Source: Monarcha castaneiventris obscurior (lineage: Eukaryota > Chordata > Aves > Passeriformes > Monarchidae). From it: a stretch of DNA of 64,000 nucleotides. This document shows positions 47,814-61,309 of the stretch, in pieces. Under the pieces are notes generated by a model, which was given only the letters and a program-made list of their open reading frames with translations, searched no databases and was not told the DNA's origin. Each line of letters begins with the position of its first letter. Positions within the stretch are counted from its first letter, which is position 1. The stretch covers positions 54,550,147 to 54,614,146 of the forward strand of contig JAMPIT010000894.1 in assembly GCA_026261815.1 (NCBI GenBank). The letters run 5' to 3'. A program made the position numbers and the translations under genes.

Positions 47814-50432
47814 TGACTAACTGGATCTTTCCTCTAGATAGTTTGACTTTCTTTAAACTATGAGGATGAGCTTTTCACATTTTAGAGTGGTTATGTATTT
47901 TGGAGAAAAAAATTGTTAATTTTATGCACAGAACTTGAAAAAGTGCTTGAAGAAAACTGTTAGATATAAGGTAGCATTCCTTTGACATAAATTGCTATTA
48001 ATGCTCAAACATGTATTTCAGCCAAACTTCACAACCTTGACTGGACACAGCCATAATTACAGTAACATGGTGGGCATGTGTATATCTGTAATGTATCTGT
48101 ACCTTTCTTAGAGCATTTAAAAGACCCAACTTTGAAACACTGTAATATTTTTAATTACTTGCTAATGATAGTAACTGTTTTACCCTAAAAAGGAGACAAT
48201 CTGCAGTGCAATTTGCCATGTTACTCCTGCAACACAGCAAAATGCTGAGTGGTAAAGTTTTCAAATTTGGGCTGCCATCAGTTTTGATTTCAGTTTGTCA
48301 GTAAGAGAGTCTTTAGGAATGCTTTTTCCTACAGTTTTCTCCTGCTGTTTGCTACAGCAGAGTGAGCATGATGGTAAACTTAGAGAAAATGGTGTTGTAG
48401 TAAGAAACTTGGAAATCTCTGGCCAATGAACTTAAAGCAAATGAATCTTACTAGTAGAAAGTGTAAAGATACGTTATTAAAAAAATACTATATTGGTTTT
48501 ATGCATATTTATATAATGAAGCATAAAATCCCTACATTTCCACAACAGAATTCAGGAACTTGCATAATGAAAATGTTTTCCTGAGGAATCTTAATTACCA
48601 TGCATATTCCACTGGGATTTTGCTGGTGATTCTGTTGGGAGGGTTATTTTATTGGTATCACTCCAATTGGTTGATTTTTTTAACTTCTTCATCTTACTGT
48701 TCTGCTAGTAATATTCATACCTACTTGTCCTCATTGATTATTGAGTGATGAAAAAAGCAGTTTCATTTGGGCCAGTTCTTCATTGTACCTATGTAACCTT
48801 CCTGATGCTTTCCTACATAACCAAGTGAAGTTCTGTGTTTTCTTCCCTGCTGTCTTCTCTGCCAATCTCCCTCATTGCTTTTAGTCCAATTCAACATTCC
48901 GGTGCTGCACCCGCTCACTGGCTGAAGCCTTTCTGCTCTCAGGTGATTTTTTTTTTTCCCAGTTCCAAAATTACATGACTAACCCTGTTGTTTGACAGCA
49001 TTTCATTGTGTGTTTTGGGGTTGTTTTTTAACTGTTGGAGCAATCTGTGTGTCTGGTATATTAATGGAGCTTTGGCATGATTATTTAACCTGTTGCTGAG
49101 TTCACAGTTCTAGAAAACGTGTCGTCTGTGCTCTTTGTAGGGAATGTTTTTCTCTCTGTGTCTGTGCATGTGCGCTTCCCTGTGCCTTTAAGGTAAGTTA
49201 GGCAAGTAAAGGCTTTCTTGAAAGAACTTCAATTAAAGCCTTATTTCTTTCAAAGAACTGAAGGAAAGTTTTAAAAGAAGGTCAGGGTGTGATTACCCAG
49301 CTGATTCTCCTGGTTAACATAAGCACCCATTTCCATCAAACTCAAACACAAAATGAGCAAGCAGTGTCTGAGCACTTCCCTGCTTTCCTACTGGAAAAGT
49401 GTGGTATAGAAGGGTTCTGTAGAAAAAGTAGCCAAAACGATGCAAATTCTAGTCTGCCACCCTGAGTGACATCGTAGGCAGGCCTAGAAGTGCATGTAGT
49501 TCTCAGGCTGAAATATCAGCATGCCAGGTTTATATAACCAGAGTGTTTTGGTTTGAGTGGTGTCATTAACTAGGCCTCATTTGGCACTCTGATGACTGGG
49601 TTTGTCTTGGCCACCCCTTTCCATGACCAACTTCCACCATTTATTTTTATGTATTTTTTACATAAGTTCCAGTTTGTATAATCACAAGGTGACAATGTAG
49701 AAGGGAAAATGAATCCCAGCAAGAACCAAGGGTTCAGGCTGACCAGCAAGTGCACTGAGGGGCTGGCTGATGTTGTCATAACCCAGCTGTCCCTGCCAAG
49801 GATCCCTTTCAAAGGGAAGGGCCTTTGGGAATTGATCTTAGGAACAGTTCTAGGAGGGGCCAAACATCCTCTGCCATTTGCCCCATTTCACACACCTCAG
49901 CCAGGAATGTGGAAGGCAGCAGGGTCAGAGCCCCATGCTCCTTATCTTGCTGGTCTGTATGTTGACATGACTCAGCCAAGAGTATTTATTTGTGTAGGTA
50001 TCCTAAAATGACTTGATGGCTTTGAAGGTCCCCACGCTGTGCCCACACAGAAACTCTCTGTATTTTAAACGTCACTTCCTGCACAAATGGCTGGGATGTG
50101 ACTCCCTGCGTATTTCAGGGCTGCAGTGTGTTGTTGCAAAGCTCTGCATGCTTTAATATGAAGGTCATGACATAAAGGTCTGCCATTTCAAACCACATCC
50201 TATTGCTGTGTTTTTTACTCTCTGTTGCAGAGTCTTCCTTGCTCTTCCTGCCCAGTGAGGATTCTGTCCTTCTCCTCCTAAATCTTCTGTCTTCATTTTA
50301 CTTTATAATCTTAACTGAATATTTTTATTAAATAGTTTTTAACTCTGTATTTAAATTTTCACATGGAAATTCTGTATTTTGCACACGGTGAAAATTGTTT
50401 TAGCTTTATTTATGATATCTGCTGTAAACAAA

Positions 50433-50438
50433 AATAAA
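50433..50438 (+). terminator. Poly(A) signal candidate 3
   Basis: AATAAA within aaaaataaatgtag, followed about 90-140 bp later by GT-rich sequence (cttgtggtggatgctgtggt). Confidence 0.4.
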
Positions 50439-53400
50439 TGTAGTTCTTTATAAGTCTCCTTGTTTCATCTCTTCCTTTTATAAAAATTTCCTGGGTACAG
50501 AGACTTAGCAGTGACTTCATGCTGGTTTTGCACATTCCTCTTGTGGTGGATGCTGTGGTGTTATCCTGCTTGTGGCCTGAGCCCGAGGCCTGAGAGTTTC
50601 ACTGTGGTGGTGTCACTGCATGTGTGTCCCTTTTGGAAGGGTACACATCATGGTCCCTGACAAGTTGTCCCATCGCTGCAGACCCAAGGTGCCTGGTGCT
50701 GGGATTCACCCTTCCTGGGAATGATGAGCTGGTGTTGGTGGGCACGGGGGTTGCTTGGATTGCACACACAAACAGCACCTGTCCTCTTCTCTTTGGCCTC
50801 AGCTACCTTTCCTTATGCTATTACTTTACATATTAACGTATGTCATAAAGGTAATGAGTTAATGTGTTTGGATTTTATGTTGTGTTCAGGAAAAGTGGGT
50901 AATACTCCAGGATAAATCTTTACCTTTCCTACTTGCTCTGGAGTGCTATTCCCAGTATCTTCTGGAGCCCTGGAAGCTGCAGCTTGTGGTGACCTATTGC
51001 CTGTTAACAATTGCCTTGCTTTATTTATTTTTTTATTTCATTTTTTGTATTTTAAGCTGGCGGTGGAATTCTTTTTAAACAGCAGGCTCTCCAAAAGAGC
51101 TTCCCTAGGTCTTCCTCCCCTTCATTTTCTTTCTTTTGCTTACTCTGCAATTCTTAGCTTTAATCTCTTCCTTTGCATTTTAAGGATAAAACAAATCCCA
51201 CTAAGAATAGTCCCAAGAGTTTAATGGAAAGATTGTGTAATTTTTTTTTTTTTTTAATGAATTAAAACTGAGCCTCACTGGGGTTGTTTGAATGACAGAA
51301 ATGGGTTTTTTTAAATTGTTGCTAAAGACAACATTGCCAAAGAAGAACAAATGTTATTCTCAATGAACTATTCCATCTTCCCTGCCAAAGGAAAAGCCAC
51401 CATGCTCAGTAAAAAGTTTGCTGTCCAAGGGGGAGATGACATCCATAATGAAAACACAGGGCAACAAATACCACTGAGGACAATACTTGGCACTTCCTTA
51501 ATTGTAATGGACAAAGCAATTCGGGTAAAACTGAATTTACTCTTTGCACAATTTACAGTTTTAGGCAGAGGCAATGGCAGGGAAACATCAGGGGAGGTTT
51601 TTTGTGCCTGCAGAAGGTGATGATTTGTTTGGCACTGGAGCGTTGAGAGGCATCAGATGTTCATGCTGTTCTCATAAAGTTTCACTTATTCCTGCTAAAA
51701 TATCAGTACAATGACTTGGAACTGGGGTGATGTTAGAGTCTGGATTTATTGCTCGTAGAGATGCAGAAGGCCCCAGACAGTCACATCACTAGACAACCCT
51801 GTCAGCAGAAGGATGTGCCTTGCAGTAAACAACCCATGCACTAGTGGACAAGACAGGACAGTGTACGGATGAGAAATAAAACAGACAAAATTATCAAAGT
51901 AAGGGGAGGAAGTTTGTGTTCGTTCCCTCACTCCTGGTCAAAACTATTACACAATAAAACCACATATTCCTCATTTTGCTCCTGGTAATGCTGCTGAAGG
52001 GAGGACCTGAGGGGTTAAGTTCTGTGTGAATTTAAGAAGCTGGTTCACAACGCCTGTCCTCATCTTGGTGTGTGAGCAGAGCTTCTTGTGAGCAGGAGAC
52101 CTGGGTCTTCCCATTGCTCTGCTCTGGAGTTCTCTCCAAAGCTGGGGGTGCTCCCAGCCCCACGTGCTGTCAGCAGTGCCCCCAAAGCTGTGTCTCTTTT
52201 CTGGGGTTATTTGAGAGGCGGACAGGCTGCTCCTCTGGGCTCACCCTGCCCTTGGACTGGGTGCAGGGTGAGCCCAAAACCCCAAAAGCCGTGGTTTCGG
52301 AGCAGAGGACACTAATGCCTCTTTGCACAGTTAATGCTCTCTAAGACCTGATGTACTGATGGTACAGACACCACTGCAGCATGAGAACAGCAGAGGTGAC
52401 ACTGGCAGGCTCAGGAACTGCTCTGTCCTTCCTCCTCTTCACACTGCTTCAAATGGGTTCTGAGCTTGTCTGTTGCCACGAGGGTCATTTGGGTTGAAAA
52501 TAAGTACAGAGATGTGCCTATTTTCTTTATTAAATTTCTTCTTTTGAAAAGCCAGGCTAACCTTTCATTCCCAAAGCCAGGCAGCATTAACTGCCCAGAT
52601 GTCTGTTAATGAAAATCAAACATGTCAGGATTCACTAAAGGTAACCCACCTTCATTATAATTATGCTAAGCCTTTAAAATTAAAAAGATCTTGCAGGTTT
52701 TAAACATACTTGATTTGAATAGAAAAATACAGACAAAACTTCTTAAAATTGCTCAAACACCAGCCTTTCATTAACTCTACCAAGAAGAGTAATTTCTGTT
52801 CCTCTGAGTTTCTTCTAAATTGCTACATCTGTAAAATGCCAGTGAAAGTTGCTTCTGTGTGTCTTCCAACCTCAAGCAAAGACTATGGTCTGCATTTTTC
52901 CACAGCATTATGGCAATTAGTTATTATGATTGGCTTTAATTCACTTCTGGCTCAGTCATTCCTCACATTCCAATCAAAACAATGAGTTTTGAAATGCACT
53001 AAATTCTGCATTAATATTTATGTTTTCAAAGACATGACATGTTTGCAGATGACTTGATTTTTTTTGCCTGAAAGATCATGTCACTGAAGATCAGAAGACA
53101 TTATGTATTAATGCCTGATGCAAGTATACGTATTAGTCATGTAAATATTTCCCCACGTCTCTTTCCTTTCCTTCATGAACTGTGCTCACATAAAAAGAAG
53201 AGAGGCTTTAATCTCATCTCATCAGGTGGTGGGCTCCAAACCTGTTTGAAATGGATGGAATTTCTGAAATGGTTTTTTGAAATGTGAAATGATGAAGAAA
53301 TTTCCGTGTTGCTATAGTATTGAATTTGCTCTTTTAGCATTTGTTTTGCAGGTATTCATTCATTCATTCATCCATGTCTTTGTTTTAAGGTATTTGGTGC

Positions 53401-56400
53401 TTTGAATCTGTGTCCAAAAATACTATTTTGACAGACACTGGAAACTGAAAGTGTTGTCGCTGCACTCCAAATTCATAATTAATACATGCCTTAATATACC
53501 AGACTAACACAGATTGCTCTGATTAAATATGTATTTACTCTAAAATGATAAAAGTAGTGTGCTATCATAGCAGGTTTTGTTTGAGAATCAATTTTTCCTA
53601 AAGATACCTATTCAGGATATCTAATAGGCTTCCTCTAAGTTTCTTTTTCTCTTCTTTATCTCTATTAATTTTTGTTCAGCTGTATTAGCACATTAATGTG
53701 CACTGTTCCCTCAGATGCATTAAAAAATCATGGGGGGCTCTGTCTGGCTTTGAGAGCTTCAAATTCTCTGCTTGTGTTTTGTGCCAGAATTCAGAAGTGT
53801 CTGTTTATGGAGTAGCTGATGGAGATTTGGAAAAAGTGTTTTGCTCCTGAAGAGCTTGTGTAGGTCTGGTGTGAGCTCACAGGAGAGTGGGAGGAGATGG
53901 TCTCCTGGTGTGGGGACAGGAGGAGAGGGCTCATCCCTGGATCATGGATGGAGAAGAGGGGGCAGGAAAGCATTTGTAGGCACTGGTGGTTGGAAGGCAG
54001 GCTGGTGATCTGCTCCTGCTGCCCCAGGAAGCTGTGCCACCCCATGGATAATGGGGGCAGCAGTTCCCTTTATTCTTTGCCATGTGTTAGCCACAATAAA
54101 GTGGAAATTACTTCTGTTGGAAGTGTGGATCAAACAGGAGGGAAAAAAAGAAGGGGAGATGTGGCAAGGACTGAAATCTGTGAAATGTCAGCTACCATAC
54201 CTTTTGTAAGAATCCTTTTCCAAAGGTAAAAACCTGCCTGGTGGTATCTCAGATGAGATGAAAAGTCAAAGTTGGGACAGGACATCAGTTTGGAAGGCTA
54301 CTTGAAGCCTTGTAGCCTCCAAAGGCAGATCTATGGAGTACCTCAGTGGGATGGCCTCAGTTTCCAGCTCTGACACAGGCAGTGCTCCCATGCAGCCTTG
54401 CATGTTTTGAGCTCAGGTTATAGGATGCAGCTGAAGCTCTGACAGGTTTGAGGTTGAGTTTCACTCGTGTGGGCTGCTGAGCCCTGTATTTCAGCAACAC
54501 CAAGGTCTAACCAAGCCGGAGGTGTTTCCCCATTCCCTGTCCCAGTCCCATATGGGCTGTGCTTCCCTGGTGAGCTCACCCCTGAGCTCACTGGGTTCAT
54601 TTCAGCTGGGCTTGCACAGCTCTGGTGTTAAGACACCTTCCTTGTGTCCCCACAGCTTTCCTGAAGCACTGCTGTTTTGTAAGCTGGACTCAGATTATGT
54701 TTTTGGTTTATTGCACAGTAAGAAGTCAGGCAGCAAAGTGGGCTGGGTGTGCTACAGATCAGTTTGTGGTTTGCTGACTGAATTTCTTAATGCCGGTTTT
54801 TGATGCCAGCTGGTGTTTGCTTTCACCATCAGAGCTGCCCACGTGTGTGAGTAACTCCACTTTAGAACTGCCCACTCCTGTCAGTGCCTTAGTCAGCAGC
54901 TCCATACAAGGCCAGGCAGAGTCCACTTACCCTGTGAATGAGTTATGAGGTGACATAGTTCAGTGGCAGGCCAAGAGCCTCGGGATTGCCAGCCAGGAAC
55001 GCAGGATGGAAGTTAGGCTGGAGTCTTTCATGGGGGGCACTGTGCTGGATGGGGCCAGCTGCACAGCAGGGAAAGTGAGCCCTGTGCCAGCCCTGGGTGC
55101 CAGGCACCCACACCCTGCTGGCCAGAGCAGCACTCTGGATTTTGGTGGTGCCTTTCACCTGAGGACCAGAAAGCCCTGTGCCAGTCCTGAATGGCTGGGG
55201 CAGTTTTGGGTAAGTACTGTTGTACTGTTCCTGCTTCACAGCCCTCAGGGTGGGCCAGAGGTGTCAAAACATCACATCCTGACTGCAGGTTGGGACAACT
55301 AACACCAGGAGGTTTCATTTTTCCTCCCTATCCCCCAAACAAGGCCCACAGGGAATTGATAGTTTCTTGTCTGCTTTTCCATGGCTGTGGAGCAGGGGAG
55401 GAGCTGGCTGCCCTTGGGCAGGGCAGTTGTGGCAGGGTCCCCTTGCACTGCCATCAGCAGGTAGGGATAATTTCTTGTCCCATCTGAGGGCCCTGCTAGG
55501 GGGTTTCCACCTGGTCAGCCACCAGACCTTGTGTTTGGTGTGTGGGGACCCCCAGCATGGTCAGATCAGGAGTTCTTGGAGTTGTTTTCTGGACCATACT
55601 CCTCACAAATACTTTGTTCCTGACCACCAGTACTTTGTTGTGGGCCAAAGGAAAAAGATAGATATAATTTTAAAATTTGTTTTTTCCTGGCTCTGTTTGT
55701 GCTTTTCATCTGCCTTCAGGGATGTTCTCTGGGTTTGTGTGAGTTTTCATACTTTGGTTGACTTGGTGAGGTTTGCTCCCTCTTTCTTCTTAATGTGGGG
55801 TTCCCATTTGGTCTGACTCACTTCAGCCAAGAAATCCCACGGGATTTCCTTAAAAATGAATTCCCCTCACATGACTTAAAACCAGCTCTAGAGGAGGAGG
55901 AAGGAGAAATGTGAACACGTCTGTTTGTGGCCCAGCAGCCTTGACTCAATGGGGAGATGGCTGCAGCTGCCTTGGTTGGGGATTTTCAGTGGAGCATCCT
56001 TGCCCATTTTTGTCCATGCTGGACAGAGGCACGTGGGGAGCAGCCGCTCCTGAGGAAAGCCGATCACAGCCAGCTGCCCTGAGCCAGCTGGTGTCCGAGC
56101 CGCTTGGCACGGCGCTCCGGGTGGGGAGGGCAGTGGTTTTTGGCAGAGGCCAGCCTTTGTGCCACTGTGGGCAGCACGTGCTTTGCCTGAGGTGGGGAGG
56201 AAGCGCCTGGCCCGGTCCAGCTGCCCCGGCAGGAGCTCGGCTCTGCCCAAAGCTGGCTGGGTCCCAAGCCCTTGTCACTCATGCCAGGTCACAGCAGTGA
56301 GCTTTGCCTGGCAGATGACTCAGGAGCAGCAGCAGCCCTCACGGAGCCAGGCTGCCCTGTCAAGCAGGACTAACAGCAGGAGCAGCATCTCCTGCTCTCC

Positions 56401-56520
56401 TCTGGTGCTGGCCCTGGCGCTGGGGGCACTCCAATGCTGGAGCCATCAGTGCCTCACAAATGTTAATCAGGGAAGGAGTCGGAGCCACCTGCGAAGGCCC
56501 GGGCAGGCGGGCGCTGAGGC

Positions 56521-56710
56521 CTTCGGCCAGGGCCGCTCCTCTGTCATGGCGCTGATCCCTTCGGACAGGGCCGCTCCTCTGTCATGGCGCTGATCCCTTC
56601 GGACAGGGCAGCTCCTCTGTCATGGTGCTGATCCCTTCGGACAGGGCCGCTCCTCTGTCACGGCGCTGAGCCCTTCGGCCAGGGCCGCTCCTCTCTCAAG
56701 GTGCTGATCT
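56521..56710. repeat. 38-bp minisatellite, 5 copies
   Basis: Five contiguous 38-bp units starting at 56521, 56559, 56597, 56635 and 56673, each beginning CTTCGG(C/A)CAGGGC and containing GCTCCTCT and GCTGAT or GCTGAG. A partial unit end (GGCGCTGAGG) precedes the first copy. Units 2 and 3 are closest; the outer ones have diverged more. It lies in the GC-rich part of the long-isoform intron. Confidence 0.93.
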
Positions 56711-59439
56711 GGGAACCTTTCTGAAGGGAACCCGAGCCAGGGGCTCCCGTGGGATCGCCGTGTTCTCATCAGCTGAGCAGAACCCATTGCAGTTGCCCCT
56801 CCAAGCCCAGCATGGCGAGGATCTGACCCCGATCCATGCTCCTTTGTGCAGCTGAATGGGCACGGGGCCCGGCTCTGTCCCTGGGCCGGGCTGGGGCCGT
56901 GGCAGAGCCTCTGGGACCAGGACGAGGGATGCGGTGATGCCTTTGTCTAGTTTGCATTAGCAGAGAGAGCCTGCCTGCTGGTGGATGGCATTTAGCAGTT
57001 TGTTAGTCACGGAGGGGCAGTAAACAGCTCTGAGGTTTGGGCTTTCAAAAACCTGCGCTGGAGATTTTTGGCAGAGCAGTCTAGGAGAGCTGGTGCAAGA
57101 CCATGAGGCAGCCTCAGTCCTGGATTTGGGTCTGTGCAGCTCAGTGCCCCCTGCAAAGCCTCCCTCGGTCCCACAGGGACGGGCAGTGGCAGCCTGTGGT
57201 GTGGGGAGGGGTCCCTGTGGCTGTGCCTCACCCGCTTGGCTTGAGCCAGAACAGCGCAGCGGCCCGAGAGCCGTGGGGGAGACCTGCCCTGTGTATCTGC
57301 GGGTATAAACTGCCTGAAACTCACTCCAGGAGGGAGTAATTGCTTCCAAAGTTATTGCAAGCTTTCAGGGCTGTGAGAATATCCATGTAGCTCATGTCTT
57401 TAACAGGCAGCACAATACTGACAAGAACGATCTCTCCACGGCTGTGCTGGACTGTCAGCTCTGCCCTCGTAGCCAAGGAAGAAAGGCAAACCAATGCAAT
57501 GGCAAAGCCTCTTGAGATCCCAGAGTCCCCGATCCCACATCCCAGGAGATTTCTCCATTCTTGTTTCTGGGCATTGGGATGACTTTGGCTCTCCCCACTG
57601 TGGGGACGTAAGATTTCACTGCCATGTCCCTGCCTTGGACACAGAGCCTTTGCAGGACAGTGGTGCTGCATGAAGGCCTTGCTAGATGCTGAAATGCATC
57701 CAAACCACTGAGGTTGCTGTTACAAGAAGTTATTTAAAGAAGAAAAAAGGCAAAAATGCTTTTCAGGTTATGGTGAATTATCACTCTGTAAGCATGTGAA
57801 TTTTACAGGCCTGTCATTGAGAGAATCAGGGTTGCACTGAACTTTGAGCGAGCAGAGGAGCCATGCTGAATTTGCCTGCTTTTGGTTAGCATGAGCTTCC
57901 TGAAGGGCTCACCCAGGGAGAGCATCTCCAGAGAGATGAAGGGAAAGGTCTTTCATAATGTCTTTGTCCCTCACTGCTGTATCTCTGACTCACTCAAGGC
58001 CTGGTGCAAACATTGCTGTCTCAAATGCAAAGGTGAGCTGGCAGAATATTGAATTAAAACACTTGCCATGACACTTAATGGAGAGTTTTACTGGAAAGGG
58101 GCTTGTATCTGTGTTTGTCATTGGGGTCTGCAGGGGCTCTTAGGCCAAGCCCATGGATTGCAGTGAGTTTTGACCAGCCCTGACCTCTGGGTGAGAGCCA
58201 ACCCAGATACAAGCCCTGCAAGCTGAAGCCTTAGGAATACTTCCCAGTTACCACAGGGTTTAGCTAAATCCTTGCCCTGTAAGGAAAACAGTTGTTTCTC
58301 TGCCCATGTGAGGAGGATGAGGTGAGTTTTGAAATACAGACAAAGGAGAAATTGTTTTTATCCACATTTTTTATCGTGTTTGAGTGGGAAGGCCAGATGA
58401 ATAACTGATTGTTCTGTTCAAATCACTGGCTGTATTGCTGCTGTTTAAGTAGCTGAAGGCAGCTCAGCTTCACTGCTTGCATAAAAAAATTAAAAACCCC
58501 AACCACCAAACAAACAAACAACCAACCCCACAAAGCCTAAAGCCATGTTATTTGCTCTCAGTGCAAGTCAGTCAAAGACTGGGGCAGGGTTATGGATGAG
58601 AAGGATCATCCTATGTGGATGACAGTGGCATAAAGAGGAAGTTAACAGCTGAAGGAATGGAAAACAAATTCCCTTAATCCTATCAGCCCTTTGGACAGCA
58701 AGTTGGAGCTGTGTAAGTGCAGACCCTAAAGCAGCAGGAACACCCCGAGTTGTGGTGGCGGCAGGGCCTGCAGCTCCTGGCCAAGCAGAGCTGAGGGCTG
58801 CCCTCACCCTGCACAGGGCAGCCCCAAAGCACAGGCAGGATTTGGGAATTAGCACATTGGCTCCTTGGCTGCCTCAGGGAGCTTCAGCACCCAGAAAGAG
58901 CATGTCAGTCATGTCAGGAAGATTCCCCTTTACCTGGCTGCTGAGGGACACTGGTGGTGTGTGCTGCCTGTCCCTGCGGCCGTGCTCGTGTGACAGACCT
59001 GCTCTGGCTGTGACATGGCACTAACGCCTTCCCAGGGCTTGTCCTTGCTCCTCCAACCCCCTTCTGTGGGTAAATTGAGTGTTTTTGCAAGGCATTAGCA
59101 GGGACTCCTGTCCAAACCGTGCTGTGGAGCAGGCAAATCCCCTGCTGGAAGTCTTTAGCATGCTGAGGCACAGGGAATAGGAAGTGTGCAGCAAGCCCGA
59201 TGGAAATGAAGTCAGGCCTTACGCAAAAGCTATTTTAGGGACTGTTTCCTGAGGACTGGGGTTCCTCTGATAACGCCCCAGGCTGCAGAGGTCAGTGGCA
59301 TGGCACCAGTGTGCACAGGCAGGAAACGGGGCTGTGCCTTTTCCATCCTGCACACAGGACACCTCTTTAGCTTTCAGGTTTTACAAAGTTCAGTTCCTCT
59401 GACTCAAGTCTCCTGGCTTCTAATAGAAAATCTCCTGTC

Positions 59440-59760
59440 CTGGGGAGGAAATGATTAGGGCACTGGAGCATCTCTCTTATGAGGACTGGCTGAGAGATTT
59501 GGGCCTTGAGGACAGACAGCTGAGAGGGGACTTCATCAAAGTCTGTAAGTATCCAAAGGGAGGGTGAACAGAGGGCAGAGCCAGGCTCTGTCGGTGCTGC
59601 TGAGCAATGGGACAAGTGGCAGTGGGCAGAAACTGGTGCCCAGAAGTTCCACCTGAACATGAGGAAGAACTTCTTCACTGTGGAGTGGCTGTGCAGAGGA
59701 ACAGGTTGCCCAGAGAGGGTGTGGAGTCTCCCTCGCTGGAGATACTCAAGGGCCATCAAG
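59440..59760 (+). mobile_element. CR1 LINE fragment
   Basis: Sense CR1: GAGCATCTCTCTTATGAGGA, CTGGCTGAGAGATTTGGGCC, GAACATGAGGAAGAACTTCT, CAGAGGAACAGGTTGCCCAG and a GAGTCTCCCTCGCTGGAGAT end. The terminal GATTCTRTG repeats are missing. Confidence 0.93.
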
Positions 59761-60819
59761 TACAGCCAGGCACAGACTTAGGGAAGGACTCAAGCAGTAG
59801 CAGCCTGAGGTCCTAGCAGTCTCAGCCTGCAGTCTTATGGGAATCAAGGCACTGATGTTTAGAGCCTGGTTTCCAGCCTGAAGTCAGAATTCCAGAAAAT
59901 CAGGGTCCTGCTGCTCAGCCTTGCTGTGCTGCCATCTCACTGAGTTCCTTGCTGGTGCTGCAGGGTTGGGTGGCTGTTCAGGATTCAGGGAGAGGTGCGA
60001 GGTTGGAACTTTCTGAATGTCCTGCTTCTAATTTAGCCTAGGATCAGTTCAGGAGCATAAACGTGTGCCTCACCTTCGTGTAAGTACTGAGCCTTTGGGC
60101 TGATTCAGCAGAAATCACTTCCCGTAGCCCTTCTTATCTAACTATGAAAAACAAGAGCTTTAAAGAAGCCCCAGGTTTCTTTTTGAACACTTTGTTTGTA
60201 TCAGAATATAACTTCTCCTTTTTGGTAGTGCTCAAACAGGAGCGGCAGCGCTGGCCCGCGGCAGAGCCGCAGTGGTGGCCGGCTGGATGTGTTTGCATTG
60301 CTGTGGGGGAGCAGGTAATGATTGCCAGGTGGGATCCAGGCCTGTGGAACTCCAGGCTTTTGTTTGAATTGGCCACACTCTTCCCCCACGGTGCTTACAC
60401 GAGGCCAGCAGCAGCACATCCCTGCTGCCTGAACTCGGTCCAGACCCCTGTTGTCCTCGGGGATTGGAAACCCCGCTGCTTTTTAGGAGGGACCAGTTGC
60501 CGGGTGTTACATCCTCAGAGCCTACAAAAACCCTGGTGATGGGACATCTCTGCTCTCTGTTTGAGCCTGTTAGCAAAGGCACAGCGCTGCAATGAGGGAC
60601 AGCAGTACTAACTTTAGACTTTCCAAGGGCCCTGCAGAATGTGTGAGCCAGTGTTGGAGGTAATGTGCACATGCGGATGTCCCACGCACTGAAACACCAA
60701 GATGGTCCAGTCCCTGCTTTTGTGGAGCTGAGTGCAGCATAATTTATTCAACTTATATGTCACAATACAAATACTGATAAAATATGTTAGTAAGGAGTGG
60801 GTTTGCTTTCAAATCCTGG

Positions 60820-60935
60820 AGTGGTTTGGGTGGGAAGGGACCTGCAGAGGACTGGTCCAACCCCCTGCCATGGGCAGGGATGCTGCTGCAGGATGCTGAT
60901 CTTCATCCTGGTTGGTATCACTGTGGATGTAAACT
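60820..60935 (-). mobile_element. CR1 LINE 3' fragment
   Basis: Reverse-orientation CR1 signature: GAGTGGTTTGGGTGGGAAGG, GGTCCAACCCCCTGCCATGG and GCAGGGATGCTG. Short and degraded. Confidence 0.85.
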
Positions 60936-61284
60936 TACCTTGCTCAGGAAGGACTCAGCTGTCTAACAGATTCCTGAGAGGGTCACCTCCTGGCTGCAGA
61001 GTTCAAGAATGGGAGAGGTTGTGATGCCAGAAAGAAATTGAAAAAAACAGAAGAATGCAATAGGAAAAAAGCAAAGACAGAAATTTACCTCTTCAGAGAG
61101 GTAATGGTGCCATCCATCACTGTCATCTGGTGTCCTGGATGGCACCCTGAGGTCCGTCAGCAGCTCTGACTATTACATGTCCCTAATGATTGGAAACTGG
61201 ATGTGTAGCAAGCTATTGCAGAGGGATGTGTTGACTGGAAATGTGATCACATTCAGGATCCCTGCTGGGAATCACTGTAGGTAG

Positions 61285-61309
61285 TCTGTCTGTCTGTCTG
61301 TCTGTCTGT
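61285..61309. repeat. (TCTG)6 microsatellite
   Basis: Six perfect tetranucleotide copies in the long-isoform intron. Confidence 0.95.

Larger units (their letters stand above)
46326..50460 (+). other. 3' UTR of short isoform and downstream region
   Basis: After the TGA the sequence is AT-rich with T runs (46689-46700, 46800-46808). It contains three AATAAA signals at 46991, 47808 and 50433, any of which could end the short transcript. A (GTTTT)5 microsatellite is at 47709-47733. The true 3' end cannot be fixed by eye; the last signal, followed by GT-rich sequence, would give a 3' UTR of about 4.1 kb. Confidence 0.55.

Noticed and set aside
55911..56593. Overlapping 110-144-codon open frames on both strands in GC-rich DNA
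   Set aside because: GC-rich sequence yields few stops; frames overlap on opposite strands, run into the 38-bp minisatellite and resemble no protein I know.
55000..57300. CpG island or internal promoter for the long isoform
   Set aside because: GC content is raised but CpG density looks modest outside the minisatellite, and no promoter motif or first exon was recognised. Chromatin or CAGE data would be decisive.
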